This document shows positions 42,943 through 53,383 of a stretch of DNA of 64,000 nt, one piece after another. Position 1 is the first letter of the stretch; each line of letters begins with the position of its first letter. The DNA comes from Auricularia sp. M13 (lineage: Eukaryota; Basidiomycota; Agaricomycetes; Auriculariales; Auriculariaceae). Below the pieces are notes generated by a model. It did not search any database, had not been told where the DNA came from, and saw only the letters and a list, made by a program, of their open reading frames with translations. The position numbers were made by a program, and so were the translations under genes. The DNA lies in the NCBI GenBank assembly GCA_037042915.1, contig CM073197.1:62001-126000 (forward strand), read 5' to 3'.

Positions 42943-44577
42943 TTAGTCTTCGTCTTCCGAGGCAGTCCATACTTCCCCTGCTCTGGTGAGACAAATGATG
43001 AGAGTATCAATTTTACGCACCGGGGTCCGACGGCCAGTGCTGCGGCCCGCTCACCTGCTCCCCGTCGACAAACTCGGCCGCAACGTTGTTGCTGCGCTCC
43101 TCCGCTAGTCGTACGTACCGAGCCAGTCGCACAAGGGCATGGAGTTTGACGTCCGATTCGACAAGCTCTGTCGGCCGTGGAACTTCAACTCGCGCCGTCT
43201 CCAGCTGCGCAGGACCATAGGAAACCAGGAGGGGTATCGCAGCTGGGACCGCGACCCATTCTTCTGAGTGTTTGATCGCGACGGCAAGCGTCTCGAGCTT
43301 CACAGCATGTATGGGCGACGTGGACTGAGAGTTCGCCTGCGACGTCAGCCTCCCGAGTCGTCTCCTCTCGTTGTCCGTAATGCTGAGATTGCGGAGAGAC
43401 GGCAGGCTCCTTTCCCAGACCACACTCTCTGATGCGAGATCCAGCAGCGCGCCCCAAGGCAGAGTCAGCGATGCCAGGCGGTCCAAGCAGCGCATCCATG
43501 GTTCTCCGAGCCACCATTTATCTACGACGGTGCGGACGCTGTAGTACAAGCCGTCCTCCTCGTCCTCGAAAGTAGATTCAGGATCGTTGTACCTGCCCGC
43601 ATTAATACTCAGGGCCCATGTCCCGCGCGCCTTCTTCGCAAATGCGTCGATGGTGGCCGAGATGCGCTTGGCATAGCATGCCTGGAAGCGTCGCACTGTA
43701 TCGCCCATCCAGTTGTCGACAAAGGCAGTGAAGTCTACAAGGCGTCCTTCCTTGGGGTCGAGCAGGACATCGTTGAGTGACGAGGGCAAGGGTGGGAACG
43801 CAGACAAGTCTTCGATGCTGATCCTATACAGACTGAGACATGTAAGGCGCGGAAACAGGTTGAACAAGTTACGTAGTCCAAAATTCTGGGGACCAATAGA
43901 GGCGCGATAGCGAATATCTCCTCGGAATTCCCTCAGAGACGGCAGAGGCTCAAAAGTGGGCGGCACCAAGAAAGTGCCGACAGTAAGACTCTCTAGGCGC
44001 GGTGTAAAACTCTCCTTCCAGAGTCCTGGGAGTATGACGGGATCGTCTGGCTGATTCATGAGCACTAGAATTCGCAGCAAGGGGGCAGCACGGTCGCAGA
44101 GGCGGTGCCCCGGTGATTGTGAAGATTGCACTGGATTCTGAAGAACTGCATACGACCTATATGCGGAGAAATCGCCTCCGTCATGTCTCCAAGTACGTCG
44201 CGAGAGGCGTCGGGCCGGAGAGATACGTCCCAGGACAGACGGAACGGTACTGATTGTGATCGTGATAAGAGGGTCGATAGCTTGTGAAAATCATCTGGCC
44301 TTCGCGACGATATGCGCAAAGTGGTCCACATCAATGGGTCTGCGAGCGCCACACGGCGCCAGCCGCGGCAGACGTGCGAGACAGCAAAGCGATCGCGAAG
44401 ATTGAGCATCCTGAAGCATTTTCCGGTTAATTCGATGGGCAGGCACATCATAGCATCAGGATTTGTGCTGTTCCGCCTTTCTTTGAAGTCTGCGCAGGCC
44501 TCGCTGGCTTCGGCTCTAACGGTGGCTGCAACCGCTGCGATAAGGAGTTGCAATTTTTGAGCGGATTTGCTGCTCAC
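42943..44577 (-). CDS. F-box protein, third type, with a frame change in the middle
   Basis: The F-box (CLPIELTGKCFRMLNLRDRFAVSHVCRGWRRVAL) lies near 44330-44445, followed by PLMWTTL. A leucine-rich-like region then runs to 43021, and a last short exon (42977-42943, intron of 43 bases) ends SEDED. The two halves lie in different frames near 44130. Removing 26 bases (gtcgta...tccag) would join them, but that is shorter than any normal intron, so a frameshift in a decaying gene is as likely. The exact start is uncertain: the frame is open to 44577 without an early ATG, and the first Met pair lies just before the F-box. Confidence 0.6.
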
Positions 44578-45255
44578 TATCAGAAATTGAGCAGATTAAT
44601 CATCGGTTGACGAGATGCCCTACCTTGAAATCTCGTCCCGAGCCTCACTAAAAGCGGCGCAGAGGACATCTGTGGCGCATTCGTACACCTTGGTGCGGTA
44701 GAGCGGAGAAACCGAGAACATCGGTTTGTTTGCGCTTATTGACTGGCTCTTCGACTTGTATTCACTCGGACTGGTCACTTTCGCGCCTCGAATTCGCCAG
44801 AGGCAGTCTCTGAGATATACTGAACGGAAATAGCTACTATCACCTGCGTTTTTACGCTGTCCTCTTGCTCCCGTCGCTCGGTAACCGCATTGTCGGTGAG
44901 ACTTGCACCGCCATATGTGTCTCGCCTGCCGAGGAGCTAGCAGTGATAGCTGCGTCATTCCCTTGGGTACGCTCGACTACTGGTGAAGACCACGCGCTGC
45001 TCTGAGCGGATTAGCGGCGTCAACACAGGAGCCAATCGTTGCACCGTCGTGTTGTCCATCAAGGCGCTTACGTGACGGGAGATGGATTCATCGCCACGCA
45101 GCGGGCGTGAACGAGCATGTCGCCATGTTGGTTAATTCAATTGTCTACGAGTGAGAACATGCCACAACCAGTCACTGGATCATGATGACGGGCTCGCTAT
45201 GACGCCTCGCAACAGCAGTCTCGGACAAGCAGTCCGATCCTCCAGTAGTGTCACA
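44578..45255. other. Region upstream of the third-type F-box gene
   Basis: A 112-codon minus-strand frame (44620-44958) ends ARDEISR at a possible donor (gtaggg) and could be an upstream exon of the F-box gene, but the phase across the joint does not fit. Nothing else is recognised. Confidence 0.3.
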
Positions 45256-45268
45256 TCATGAAATAGAC

Positions 45269-47590
45269 TCATGACGTGTGCACAAGCGCAGCATGCGCGG
45301 GCGTATCGTGCACGATCTTCTCGAACTGCTCCGCGCTCTCGTACGTCGCCTTGTGCTCGGGCTGAAAACGGTCAATGTTGAGTGACAACCATTCCTGAGG
45401 CGACTCAAGCGGCAACCACTCACGATATCCGGTCCCTTCTCCCAGCGCTCCCTCGCTTTGATCTCCAGCGGTCCAAGCGGCACGAGACGCGGTTTCCAGC
45501 TATGTCCGAACTTATCCTGCAAATCATCGAGCGTGATCATGTACTTGCCCATCGCCTTGTACACATCCACAGCAATTGCGTCCCCACCCTTAAGCTCCGC
45601 GCGCGCGCGCGGGTCGAACGCGCTATCGACGCGCGGCAGATGGCCGGGGCCGACCTGCTCGTGCTCGGCTTTCTCGCGCAGCTCCTGCTCGTGACGCGCC
45701 TTGGCGGCGTTGCTGGGGCGGGGCGAGTTAAGGATGCTCGGGTGGAAGAGTGCGTGGCGCTGCAGCGCGCCGGACGCCAGGCGCGTCTGCGCGGTGATGT
45801 GCCCGAGCAGCGCGAGCGCTTGCGGGGTGTGCATGTACGAGTTGTGCGGAACACTGGCGCCCCAGAGCGGCTTGCGTGGCTCGCCGGGCGCGGCGTGTCG
45901 GATGTTCTGGAGCAGCATTTCTTCGTCGAAGGCGATGAAGGGCTGACATTCGCTCTGAGAACGCGTAAAAGGGGATGAGACACGCGAAGGAGTGAGAAGG
46001 AAGGTGCTCACGGCCATCCAGAACAGCGAGATGTCAGCCAGCTCGTGCTGATCCCATCCTCCTCCAACATCGCTGCGCAGGGCACATCAGACGTCTCATG
46101 AGTCAGAGTATTGCTACGCGCAACATACGAATGTTCCCCACCAAACCAAACCTGTTGAACAGCACCCAGTTAATCGTTCACACTTCTGAGCCACAGCTCA
46201 CGAAGAAATTGGGCGCACCTGCTTCAGCTGCTGGCCCTCAGCCAAGTTCTCCGCGCCGGCGTCCCCAAATTCGTCCTCGGCCGGGTCCTCCCACAGCGTA
46301 ACCTGGAACCAATTGCGGTTCTCGTGGAACGCGACGGCGTGCAGCGCGAGCTTGACGTTGCGCGGGAGCAGCGAATCGTGGATCGAGAGCCGGTGCACCT
46401 CGCCAGGGAAAGGCTGTGCGACGCGACTGGTTAGGATGCGGAGAGGAGAGCGAGATATTGCGGAATGCGATCGATACCTGCAGCAAGGAAGTGCGGATGG
46501 CGCCGACAGTATCCCAGACGCCAACAATTCTGTCGCGCGTCGCGGTCAGAACGCGAATCACTGACGAGCAAGAGCGGCTTACTGGATGGGTACAGGCTTC
46601 TTCGGCCTTGGCGGGACATCGCCTTTCCCTGTCTCCAACGCATACCAGTACGGACTACCCGGCAGCACGTCACATCATCCCAATCAGTCCGGGGTCCCAA
46701 CTCACGGGCCAGAGCCAAGACGCACTAGAAGTTGCCCATGCGCGTGACGTCCAGTACCCCAATACGGTCCTACCAGTCGCAGTGTGTAAGGTTAGCTCAA
46801 TGGACTTCAAACTGGGCGTCGAGGACGCACGATGAGCCCGGCAACTTTGCGCGCGGTATACGCCCCGCGCGAGAACCCAAACAGGAAGATCTCGTCGCCC
46901 GGGCTCCAGTTCTGCGCGATGAACGCGTACGCGTCGCGGATCTTGCGCGCTTGCCATTGCGTTGGCATCAGCACTACACCTTGCGCGCCAAGGTGGGGTA
47001 ACGTACCGACTGCGGTCCCGAAGAGCTCTATCGGACGACGCGACGAGGCAGAAAGAGAGGGAAGGTGTCAGTGTAGACGCGAAGAAGCAGCAGGTGGCAG
47101 TTGCGTACCTAACGCAAGCTCGTAGCTGGACGCGTGACCGCGGAAGTCGCTCTCCGTGCCGACGCCGGACTGGTAGTAAACGACCTGCAGAACGTCTTTC
47201 CCGCTGGAATATTTGTTCAGACGTCAATTAATTGACGGTGAATGGTGGGGCCGACGTACTCATGGGCGTTCGGCGCGCGTTGCAGCACGGCTCGCGCTGA
47301 TATGAGTATGAGCAAAGACGACCTCACCACCAATCAGAGAATCAGACGCACAGAGTCGAAGGACGTTGGTGAAGTACAGCGGCTCGTCGCCGTCAAAGCT
47401 CGTCCCGTTATCGGCTATATGAAATAATCAACGCCGTCGCCTGCTTGTGCAACTGAACGCCAGCTTACTGGCAATTAAACCATCCTGGTTCGTCCCTTTG
47501 GACAATTTAAGTCCAGATAAAAAAATGGGCCGAGAGCAGGAGCGCACCGTCGCAGAAAACCAGCAGTCTTTTGTGGTCGGCCAGGGGCAT
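45269..47590 (-). CDS. DUF2235-family alpha/beta hydrolase
   Basis: A multi-exon minus-strand gene encodes a DUF2235 (T6SS Tle1-like phospholipase domain) protein. It starts MPLADHKRLLVFCDG at 47590. Later exons carry TSFDGDEPLYFTNVLRLC (about 47400), VVYYQSGVGTES (about 47175), LFGFSRGAYTARKVAG with the nucleophile serine (about 46880), RIVGVWDTVGA (about 46510) and ALHAVAFHENR (about 46340). After the segment DISLFWMA the last exons end ALVHTS (last intron gtgagt...ttcag, 45361-45423). In fungi such proteins are uncharacterised hydrolases, probably cytosolic. The family call is firm from the YxQSGVGT, GFSRGA and WDTVGA motifs; not every intron boundary was checked. Confidence 0.85.
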
Positions 47591-48227
47591 GGTGAGCAGA
47601 TGAAGCGCCGCGCCGCGCGCTGTTCTCCTTCAGCGCACCTTTATCTCTAAATGCGCAGTGTACTACGTAGTCTTTGGGCTAGTAGATCCCATGCCATATA
47701 TGAAACGCGTTAGCCGCAAGCAGGGTCGGAGATGAACAGCGCGGACCGATCCACAGTGCACTCATTCTCCGCATTCAACGTCAGCATCCCAGCGCACGCG
47801 ATTATCCATTAGAACCAAGAAGCTACCAAGCCAAGCAAAAGCATGAGTTTAGAGTTAAGTCCGGCTGCAGCGCGCGTCCGGCGAAAAAGCACACCGAGAT
47901 GCGCGCTCCTCGACAGCGGCCCTAGAAGCCGCTCCAGCCCGACATTTGCAGCTTGTGGCACCGCTCTAGAGCGCGCATCGTGTTTTAACATGCGGTGGCA
48001 GGTTAGCGTTCGCCGAGTCGTTGCGCGTGGCGCGTTTGAGCCGCTTCTGGTCAAGGAGCTAAGCGGACTTTAAACGCGTGTTGACTTCTTGATGTTCCAG
48101 CTTTCTGTAGCCTAATACCTATCCACAGCTGAGATTCAATGAGAAACGGGTGGATACCGCGTGCTTTATCCATGGTGAGTTAGATATCAAGAGTAATTCC
48201 AAAACATCCTGTCCACTGCAGCAAAAT
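47591..48227. other. Intergenic, nothing recognised
   Basis: Short frames only. This is the promoter side of the DUF2235 gene on the left and the 3' side of an F-box gene on the right. Confidence 0.4.
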
Positions 48228-49577
48228 TCACGCTGCCAGCTTCCATCGCCCCGCGCCCTCTCTCTCAATGAACTCGCGAGTGTCATGAGCATCAAGAAGC
48301 TCCTGCTCCAAGTCCAGCTCGATTACGTGGCCTCCTTCACATTCAATGCTCTGCAGGATATGCTGAACGATCGGCGTAGAAGGGATACAGCCAAAGATGT
48401 GCAGACACTGCAGATCTGGCATATGAATGCGGCGCAGAGGATATACGGAGGCGTCCCGATGGAGGTCCAGATGCACCATCAACATGTCCAGCGCCGCACT
48501 CAGAGGATACGGGACGAAATCCTCAGCCAAGAAGTCCCACACGCTCAGGCCGACCATCATCGCTCTCATGGTCCTGTGGGCGCTGTATTCGCCGGAGAGA
48601 TATGTCCAGAGAACAGTACAGGACACCGGCCGGACGCCTGCACATATTCCCAACGCTCGTTGGCGGCCGGCTGCATCCTGTACGCAAAGATATTGCCCGC
48701 TCACCGGCGAGACGACGAGCGTTCTCAGTGGCCCCATACCGCGCAGGAGAATCTCGGAGAGAGACCACTGGAGGATCGCAGCATCGTCATCCGCGGTAAT
48801 AGCTGTCAGTGCGCGTAGGGCCGGGCGGCGATGCGCAACGTTCTCTAACACCTCCATGAGCAGCGGGAGCGGTAAGCCCACTTCAAGTTCCCGAAGACAT
48901 GTCAAGTGATGCATATCGCAGGACCGTTGTCGTCCGAGGTGGCCCGTCATCCCGCTGCAACGGAACGTCAGGCGCTCGACGCCGGCACAGTGCGCGAGTA
49001 CGCCCTGGAACTCTGCATAATCGACGCCCGGGCAAGATTCGACGCGGAGTTGAATAAATCTATCGGAGAGCAGGTCGAAAAATCCAACGGGCAAAGTTAC
49101 CGCCGTGAGGTCGAGGACGCGCAAATTCGGAGCCGTTAGACTGATGTTGTACGGTGGATTGGCAACAGCAGCCGCGTAGTAATGCCTGATGCGCATGGTT
49201 TGGAGCGCAGGAAAGTGCAGCTGGCAGTCCAGAAGAGCGCGCGAGGGGCGTTCCATATCCAACGAACGGATGCGCGCCGCGAAGGGCTCAAATGCGTGCA
49301 TCGTGCGGTCCAGACTGTCAAAATCGATGTCGTAGCCGGGCACCTCGATGTCGAGCAGTGCAGAGGGGCCACAGCATTCCAGTACTATTGGCAGGCGACT
49401 ACAATCCTGATACGTGGACAAGCTGATGCGTGTCCAGAGTAAAGGCGAGCTGAGCGCGACGCGCCGCCAGCGCGCCGTAACTTGCGCAACGACGAGTTTG
49501 CATTCGATGGAAGAACCAGCCACAAGACAGAAAATCTCGCTGAGCAGGTCATCGGGGAGCAGCGCCATCGCATACAT
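48228..49577 (-). CDS. F-box protein, family B member 1
   Basis: A single-exon gene of 449 residues. The F-box (MALLPDDLLSEIFCLVAGSSIECKLVVAQVTARWRRVALSS region) starts at residue 4, unusually close to the N-terminus. A leucine-rich-like region follows with APNLRVLDLTAVTLP, LTCLRELEVGLPLPLLM and MPDLQCLHIFG. It ends with a strongly conserved C-terminal block (HILQSIECEGGHVIELDLE... FIEREGAGRWKL) that recurs in members 2 and 3 and in the remnant at 62.5 kb. The protein is probably a substrate receptor of an SCF ubiquitin ligase. Its orientation is opposite to the two relatives. Confidence 0.85.
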   Translation of the reverse strand: MYAMALLPDDLLSEIFCLVAGSSIECKLVVAQVTARWRRVALSSPLLWTRISLSTYQDCSRLPIVLECCGPSALLDIEVPGYDIDFDSLDRTMHAFEPFAARIRSLDMERPSRALLDCQLHFPALQTMRIRHYYAAAVANPPYNISLTAPNLRVLDLTAVTLPVGFFDLLSDRFIQLRVESCPGVDYAEFQGVLAHCAGVERLTFRCSGMTGHLGRQRSCDMHHLTCLRELEVGLPLPLLMEVLENVAHRRPALRALTAITADDDAAILQWSLSEILLRGMGPLRTLVVSPVSGQYLCVQDAAGRQRALGICAGVRPVSCTVLWTYLSGEYSAHRTMRAMMVGLSVWDFLAEDFVPYPLSAALDMLMVHLDLHRDASVYPLRRIHMPDLQCLHIFGCIPSTPIVQHILQSIECEGGHVIELDLEQELLDAHDTREFIEREGAGRWKLAA

Positions 49578-50090
49578 GATCAGTGAAGAAAGAGCAGAGC
49601 ACGCTGCATCGCCTGCGTGACCCGACTAGGCGCCCAACCCACCAAAGCAACGGTGATTTTCACACATGCTGCGCCACTTCTCGAGGGAGAAAACAGATCA
49701 CTATCGTTTGGGAAGATGACAACGTATTCCTTCATATGGTGGTAGAGAACCGCAGTGAGCTATTTATTGTGAAGCAAGAAAACGTCGCCAACTCGGAGGA
49801 CCCATGTCACAGCTTGTTCAACAACTGCCACAAGCCGCCACCTTCTCCACCAAAAATTTCCCGAGTCGCGGTGACCTCCGCAATTTACGTATCGATGGGT
49901 ACAAGTGAGTCTCTGGAGTGCAGAACCGCTCGGCATCGCAGTCGTCATTGCCGTCGTCCGGAGCGCATAAAACGTCATTCTACTTCACCGACTCGGACCG
50001 TCGGACACAGCAGGATACAAAAAGCATGATGCAGATTAGAGATACACTCAGAATTAAAGATACAGTACACGACGCAAGCACAGAGACAGG
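49578..50090. other. Intergenic, one orphan exon-like stretch
   Basis: A short plus-strand stretch at 49803-49911 reads as a plausible first exon (MSQLVQQLPQAATFS... GYK) followed by a donor gtgagt. I find no continuing gene, because the next sequence is antisense to an F-box gene. It may be a gene fragment. Confidence 0.25.
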
Positions 50091-51753
50091 TCAGACCTGG
50101 AGCGCATCATCAAACGGAAACGTCCACTCCCACTCCTCCTCGTCCTCAACCGAGTACGGCTCCTCCGGCCGCTCATCCACGACCGCCCACGCGCCCACCT
50201 TCGCACGCAACACCCCCAAGCCAGGCTCACACAACACGATACCAGAAATGCGCAAACAACGCACACCCGCCGGCAACCATCGTGCAACATGCTCAGCGGA
50301 CACGCGCAGGAACTCGCCCGCGGCGTTGCCCCGGCAGCCGGCGTGCACGAGGTGCACGCTCTCGAGCTTCGGACACACTTGGGCGAGCGGCGCGTCCTGC
50401 AGCACGAACGCGTGGGTGTACTGCGCGCCGAGCGGGCCCGAGAGCGCGAGGTACAGCGTCAGGCTCACGACGGCGGGCCACACAGCCGGCGCGGGCAGCG
50501 CACACAGTTCCAGCCAGACCGAATCGGGGAACACGACCCGCGTCACCGCGCGCATATCGTCCAAATGCCGTCTCACGAACGCCAAAACAAACCCCTCCGC
50601 GACGCGCGCCACGACATACTCCGCGCCCGCCTCCGAGTCAGAGGCGATCGCAACGCTCAGCCGGTCGCCCGCGCCGAGCCAGTACACGGCGACGCGCGCG
50701 AGCGGGTGCGCGCGCAGCACGAGCGCGTCGGCGTACAGCGGCAGCGGCTCGTGCACGACCACGCGCCGTGCCCGTCTTGCGAGCGCGTCGAACACGCCGT
50801 CGCTGACGACCTTCTGCACGCACAGCTCGCGGAAGGCCGCGCCGAGCGCCCACCCGCCGACGTCCGCGGCGGTCTCGTAGCCCCAGCTGCCCGCTACGAG
50901 CCGCGCGAGCCGCGGCGCGAGCGCCAGCGCGTTCGCCACCTCGCCGCCCGTCAGCTTCGCGAAGCGGAAGTAGCCGAGCGTCGTGACGCCCGCGAACGCC
51001 GCGCACGGCGCCGCGGGCGTCACGCAGCAGTGCAGCAGCACCGTGCGCAGCGCCGGCGCCACACCCGCAAACAGTGTCTGTGGAAGCACATACACCGACG
51101 CGAGCGCGTAGCGGATGACGCGCAGCGTCTGCAGCGCCGGCGCGGGGTGCGCGAAGATCTGCGCCCACGCGCCCTCGTCGGCGGGGACGAGGTCGACGGT
51201 GAGGCTGCGCAGCGCGCCGAGGACGGACGTTACGAGCGGCACGACGAGCGGGTCGCCGAGCAGCTCGTGCGGGCTCTGCACGGCGAGCGTCTCGAGCGCG
51301 CCGCCCGCGCGGTGGACGACGGCGGCGGCGGACGTCGCGTCCACCGCGCCGTAGCCGTTCCAGAAGAAGACGGCGTCGCGCCAGAGCCGCCGGTCGCCGA
51401 CGAGCGCCGTGCGCCAGTGCGCGCAGACGAGCGCGGCGTCGGCGCGCGTGTTGAACGCGCTGTGGGCCGCGACGCAGCGCAGGACGTCCGCCGGCAGCGC
51501 GTGCACCGGCAGCCGGGCGTTGCGCCGCTGGGCGCAGAGGGCCATCTCGGTCTCGAGCGCGTCGTGCAGCTCGCCGCGCAGCTCGTCGATCGCGCTGATG
51601 CTCGGGATCCCGAGAGCACTTGGGTTCGGCGCCGCGTCAGAGAACGGTGGGCGCGCGGCGGCGGGCTCACTCGTGGCACATAACGGGCAGCGATGTCTCC
51701 ATAATCTCCCGTATCAGCTCGCGCAGGCGGTCCCGGTCAGTCTCGCGCAACAT
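50091..51753 (-). CDS. F-box protein, family A second member
   Basis: Two exons (51753-51671 and 51594-50091; intron of 76 bases, gtgagc...tcag) give about 528 residues. The start helix MLRETDRDRLRELIREIMETSLPVMCH parallels the start of the 34.2-kb gene, with a phase-compatible intron at the same place after the VM-(A/C)H motif. The F-box reads LPADVLRCVAAHSAFNTRADAALVCAHWRTAL (about residues 60-92). The rest is alanine/leucine-rich with LRR-like strands, and the end is acidic and aromatic (EDEEEWEWTFPF). Codon third positions are extremely GC-rich, which creates long antisense open frames that should be ignored. Confidence 0.82.
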
Positions 51754-52017
51754 GGCCGTTCGGGTTCAAGAGGCAAAGCGGCTGATACCGGCACACACAA
51801 GTCACCCATCGGAAATCAACCACTCAAGCAGCTCGCAACCCGGTAAAAGGGATAACTGGGACCCCAGTTCAACAATAAATGAACGTGTGAGCAGAGACAG
51901 GTATATTTCGCGAGGGAGCGTACACCAAGCCATCATGCATGATCAGTTATACATCCATTTCGGAGCTGCCGTCGACACAGAGCGCTACAAGGCCTGTCAT
52001 CCTCAAAATCAAAAGAT

Positions 52018-52103
52018 CTCCCCATCTTAGTTTCGAACTAAGGACCTCCCGATGTTCCACGAAGATAACAGTCGGACGCTCTAACCAACTGAGCCAATGG
52101 GGA
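52018..52103 (-). tRNA. tRNA-Asn (anticodon GTT) with a 12-base intron
   Basis: Read on the minus strand, a full cloverleaf forms. The acceptor stem tccccat pairs with atgggga, the D arm is gctc/gagc, the anticodon stem tccga pairs with tcggg, the loop is ctGTTa, and the T arm is cttag-ttcgaaa-ctaag. A 12-base intron (tcttcgtggaac) sits one base after the anticodon, the standard place. A run of four T residues follows within about 10 bases, fitting Pol III termination. The gene lies between two F-box genes. Confidence 0.92.
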
Positions 52104-52256
52104 TTATGTCGATGGCCCCATTTTACCTATCATATTATGATAATGCTCTCATCGACTAAATAGGGGTCAATAGGGGCTTAAGAGCAAACAGACGCCGGGT
52201 CAGAGCACAACCACGCGTCGGTTGTCATTCGTGATATGTGCAACAGTCGCGTCTTG

Positions 52257-52665
52257 TCAGCCTTGCGACTTCCCAGTCCCCTCAGCGCCTTTACGCAGCT
52301 CCGTGACGAGCGCGCTGAGTCGCTCGCGCATACGGCTCGCCATGGGATCTTCGTCCTTCTGCGGCGGCGGCTAAGAAGAAAGTAGAAGGAGCCTCATTAG
52401 AGTGCCGGTGCTTGAGTTCCATGCGTACCAGTTGGTCGAGCAAGTACTTGATAGTGATACAGCTCCCCGTCAGCTTCCTTCCCGCACCCATTATACCATG
52501 CTGCTGCACTGACCTCGGCCTCGTCTATAGTCTAGAATGCCAGCTATAAGCCTGTTTCAGACTCAACGGCATAGGCGCAACACACCAGGATGATCGGCCC
52601 TCTGCACGAGAAATGAGTATAAGTTCATCTATCCGCATAGTGAGTGAATGAACTGACCTGTTCAT
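52257..52665 (-). CDS. Small four-exon gene of unknown function
   Basis: Exons: 52665-52658, 52601-52568, 52531-52448 and 52370-52257, with canonical introns of 56, 36 and 77 bases and matching phases, give a protein of about 79 residues. It starts with a short hydrophobic stretch (GPIILVCCAYA). An acidic middle follows, with ELYHYQPPPQKDED, and a basic helical end (MRERLSALVTELRKG). The very short first exon (ATGAACAG) is the weakest part. I do not recognise the family; the start could lie further upstream. Confidence 0.45.
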
Positions 52666-53383
52666 GGCGTCTTCAAAGGATTCTATTCAGTCGCTGGAAT
52701 TGGTCAGAAGTCAAGCAGCGGAGACCCGACCGCGCCGTTCTGACCTTGAGCTCCGACCATCACCATGGATATGTCTACGTCTGGGATTGCGCAGCTGCCC
52801 GACGACGTACTCTGTCTGGCGCGCTGCAAGCTGGCCATGGCGTCCGCTCCTCTGCTAGTCGACGCGCTCGGACTGCAAGCGTCTTCCGCTGATGCTTAAA
52901 CTGTCTGGTATTTGTCGACTCGCTATTACTGCGCACGCCTTACAGTACTCTGGTGCTTGGACTACAGTATATGCTAGAATATCGAAAAATTTCCTGTTTC
53001 AGTCACATCTCCTATGGTCCTTGCACGCCAAATCCCACTTGAGCGGACCCTCCGACGCTGGCGCGCGTCATCCGTTCTTCTGGGCGCTCTCTCGCCGTTT
53101 CGGGCTTGCTGACGCCCTCTCGACCCGACTTGCCACCATCGCGCTAGGTCATGAAAAAACGAACCTCTGGATCTATATCTTGACGAGCGTCAGGCAAAAT
53201 AAGTTCCAGGTCGCCCGTAGAATATCGCCGCGAGTGCTCTAAGCAGGGCGTCACGGACTCTGGCGCTGTCTCCAGTCAAAGTTGCTGGTCAACTCCGCAG
53301 ACACAGGGGCAGCTGGAGCGGTTTTACCCGACGCTAACTTCCGTGCTCTTCCTCCTCCCATTCGGAGCGACCTTCTTTCTCCT
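52666..53383 (+). other. Possible F-box gene debris
   Basis: Around 52764 a short frame reads MDMSTSGIAQLPDDVLCLARCKL, which resembles the beginning of an F-box, but it ends after about 45 codons. A second open stretch (52892-53242) has weak similarity in style to F-box tails. No complete gene is supported. Confidence 0.3.

Noticed and set aside
49803-49911. A possible first exon (MSQLVQQLPQ...)
   Set aside because: No continuing exon or recognisable family was found, so it is mentioned only as an orphan stretch.
50289-51683. A 464-codon plus-strand frame antisense to the second family A F-box gene
   Set aside because: Same cause: extreme third-position GC content. The minus strand holds a recognisable F-box protein.
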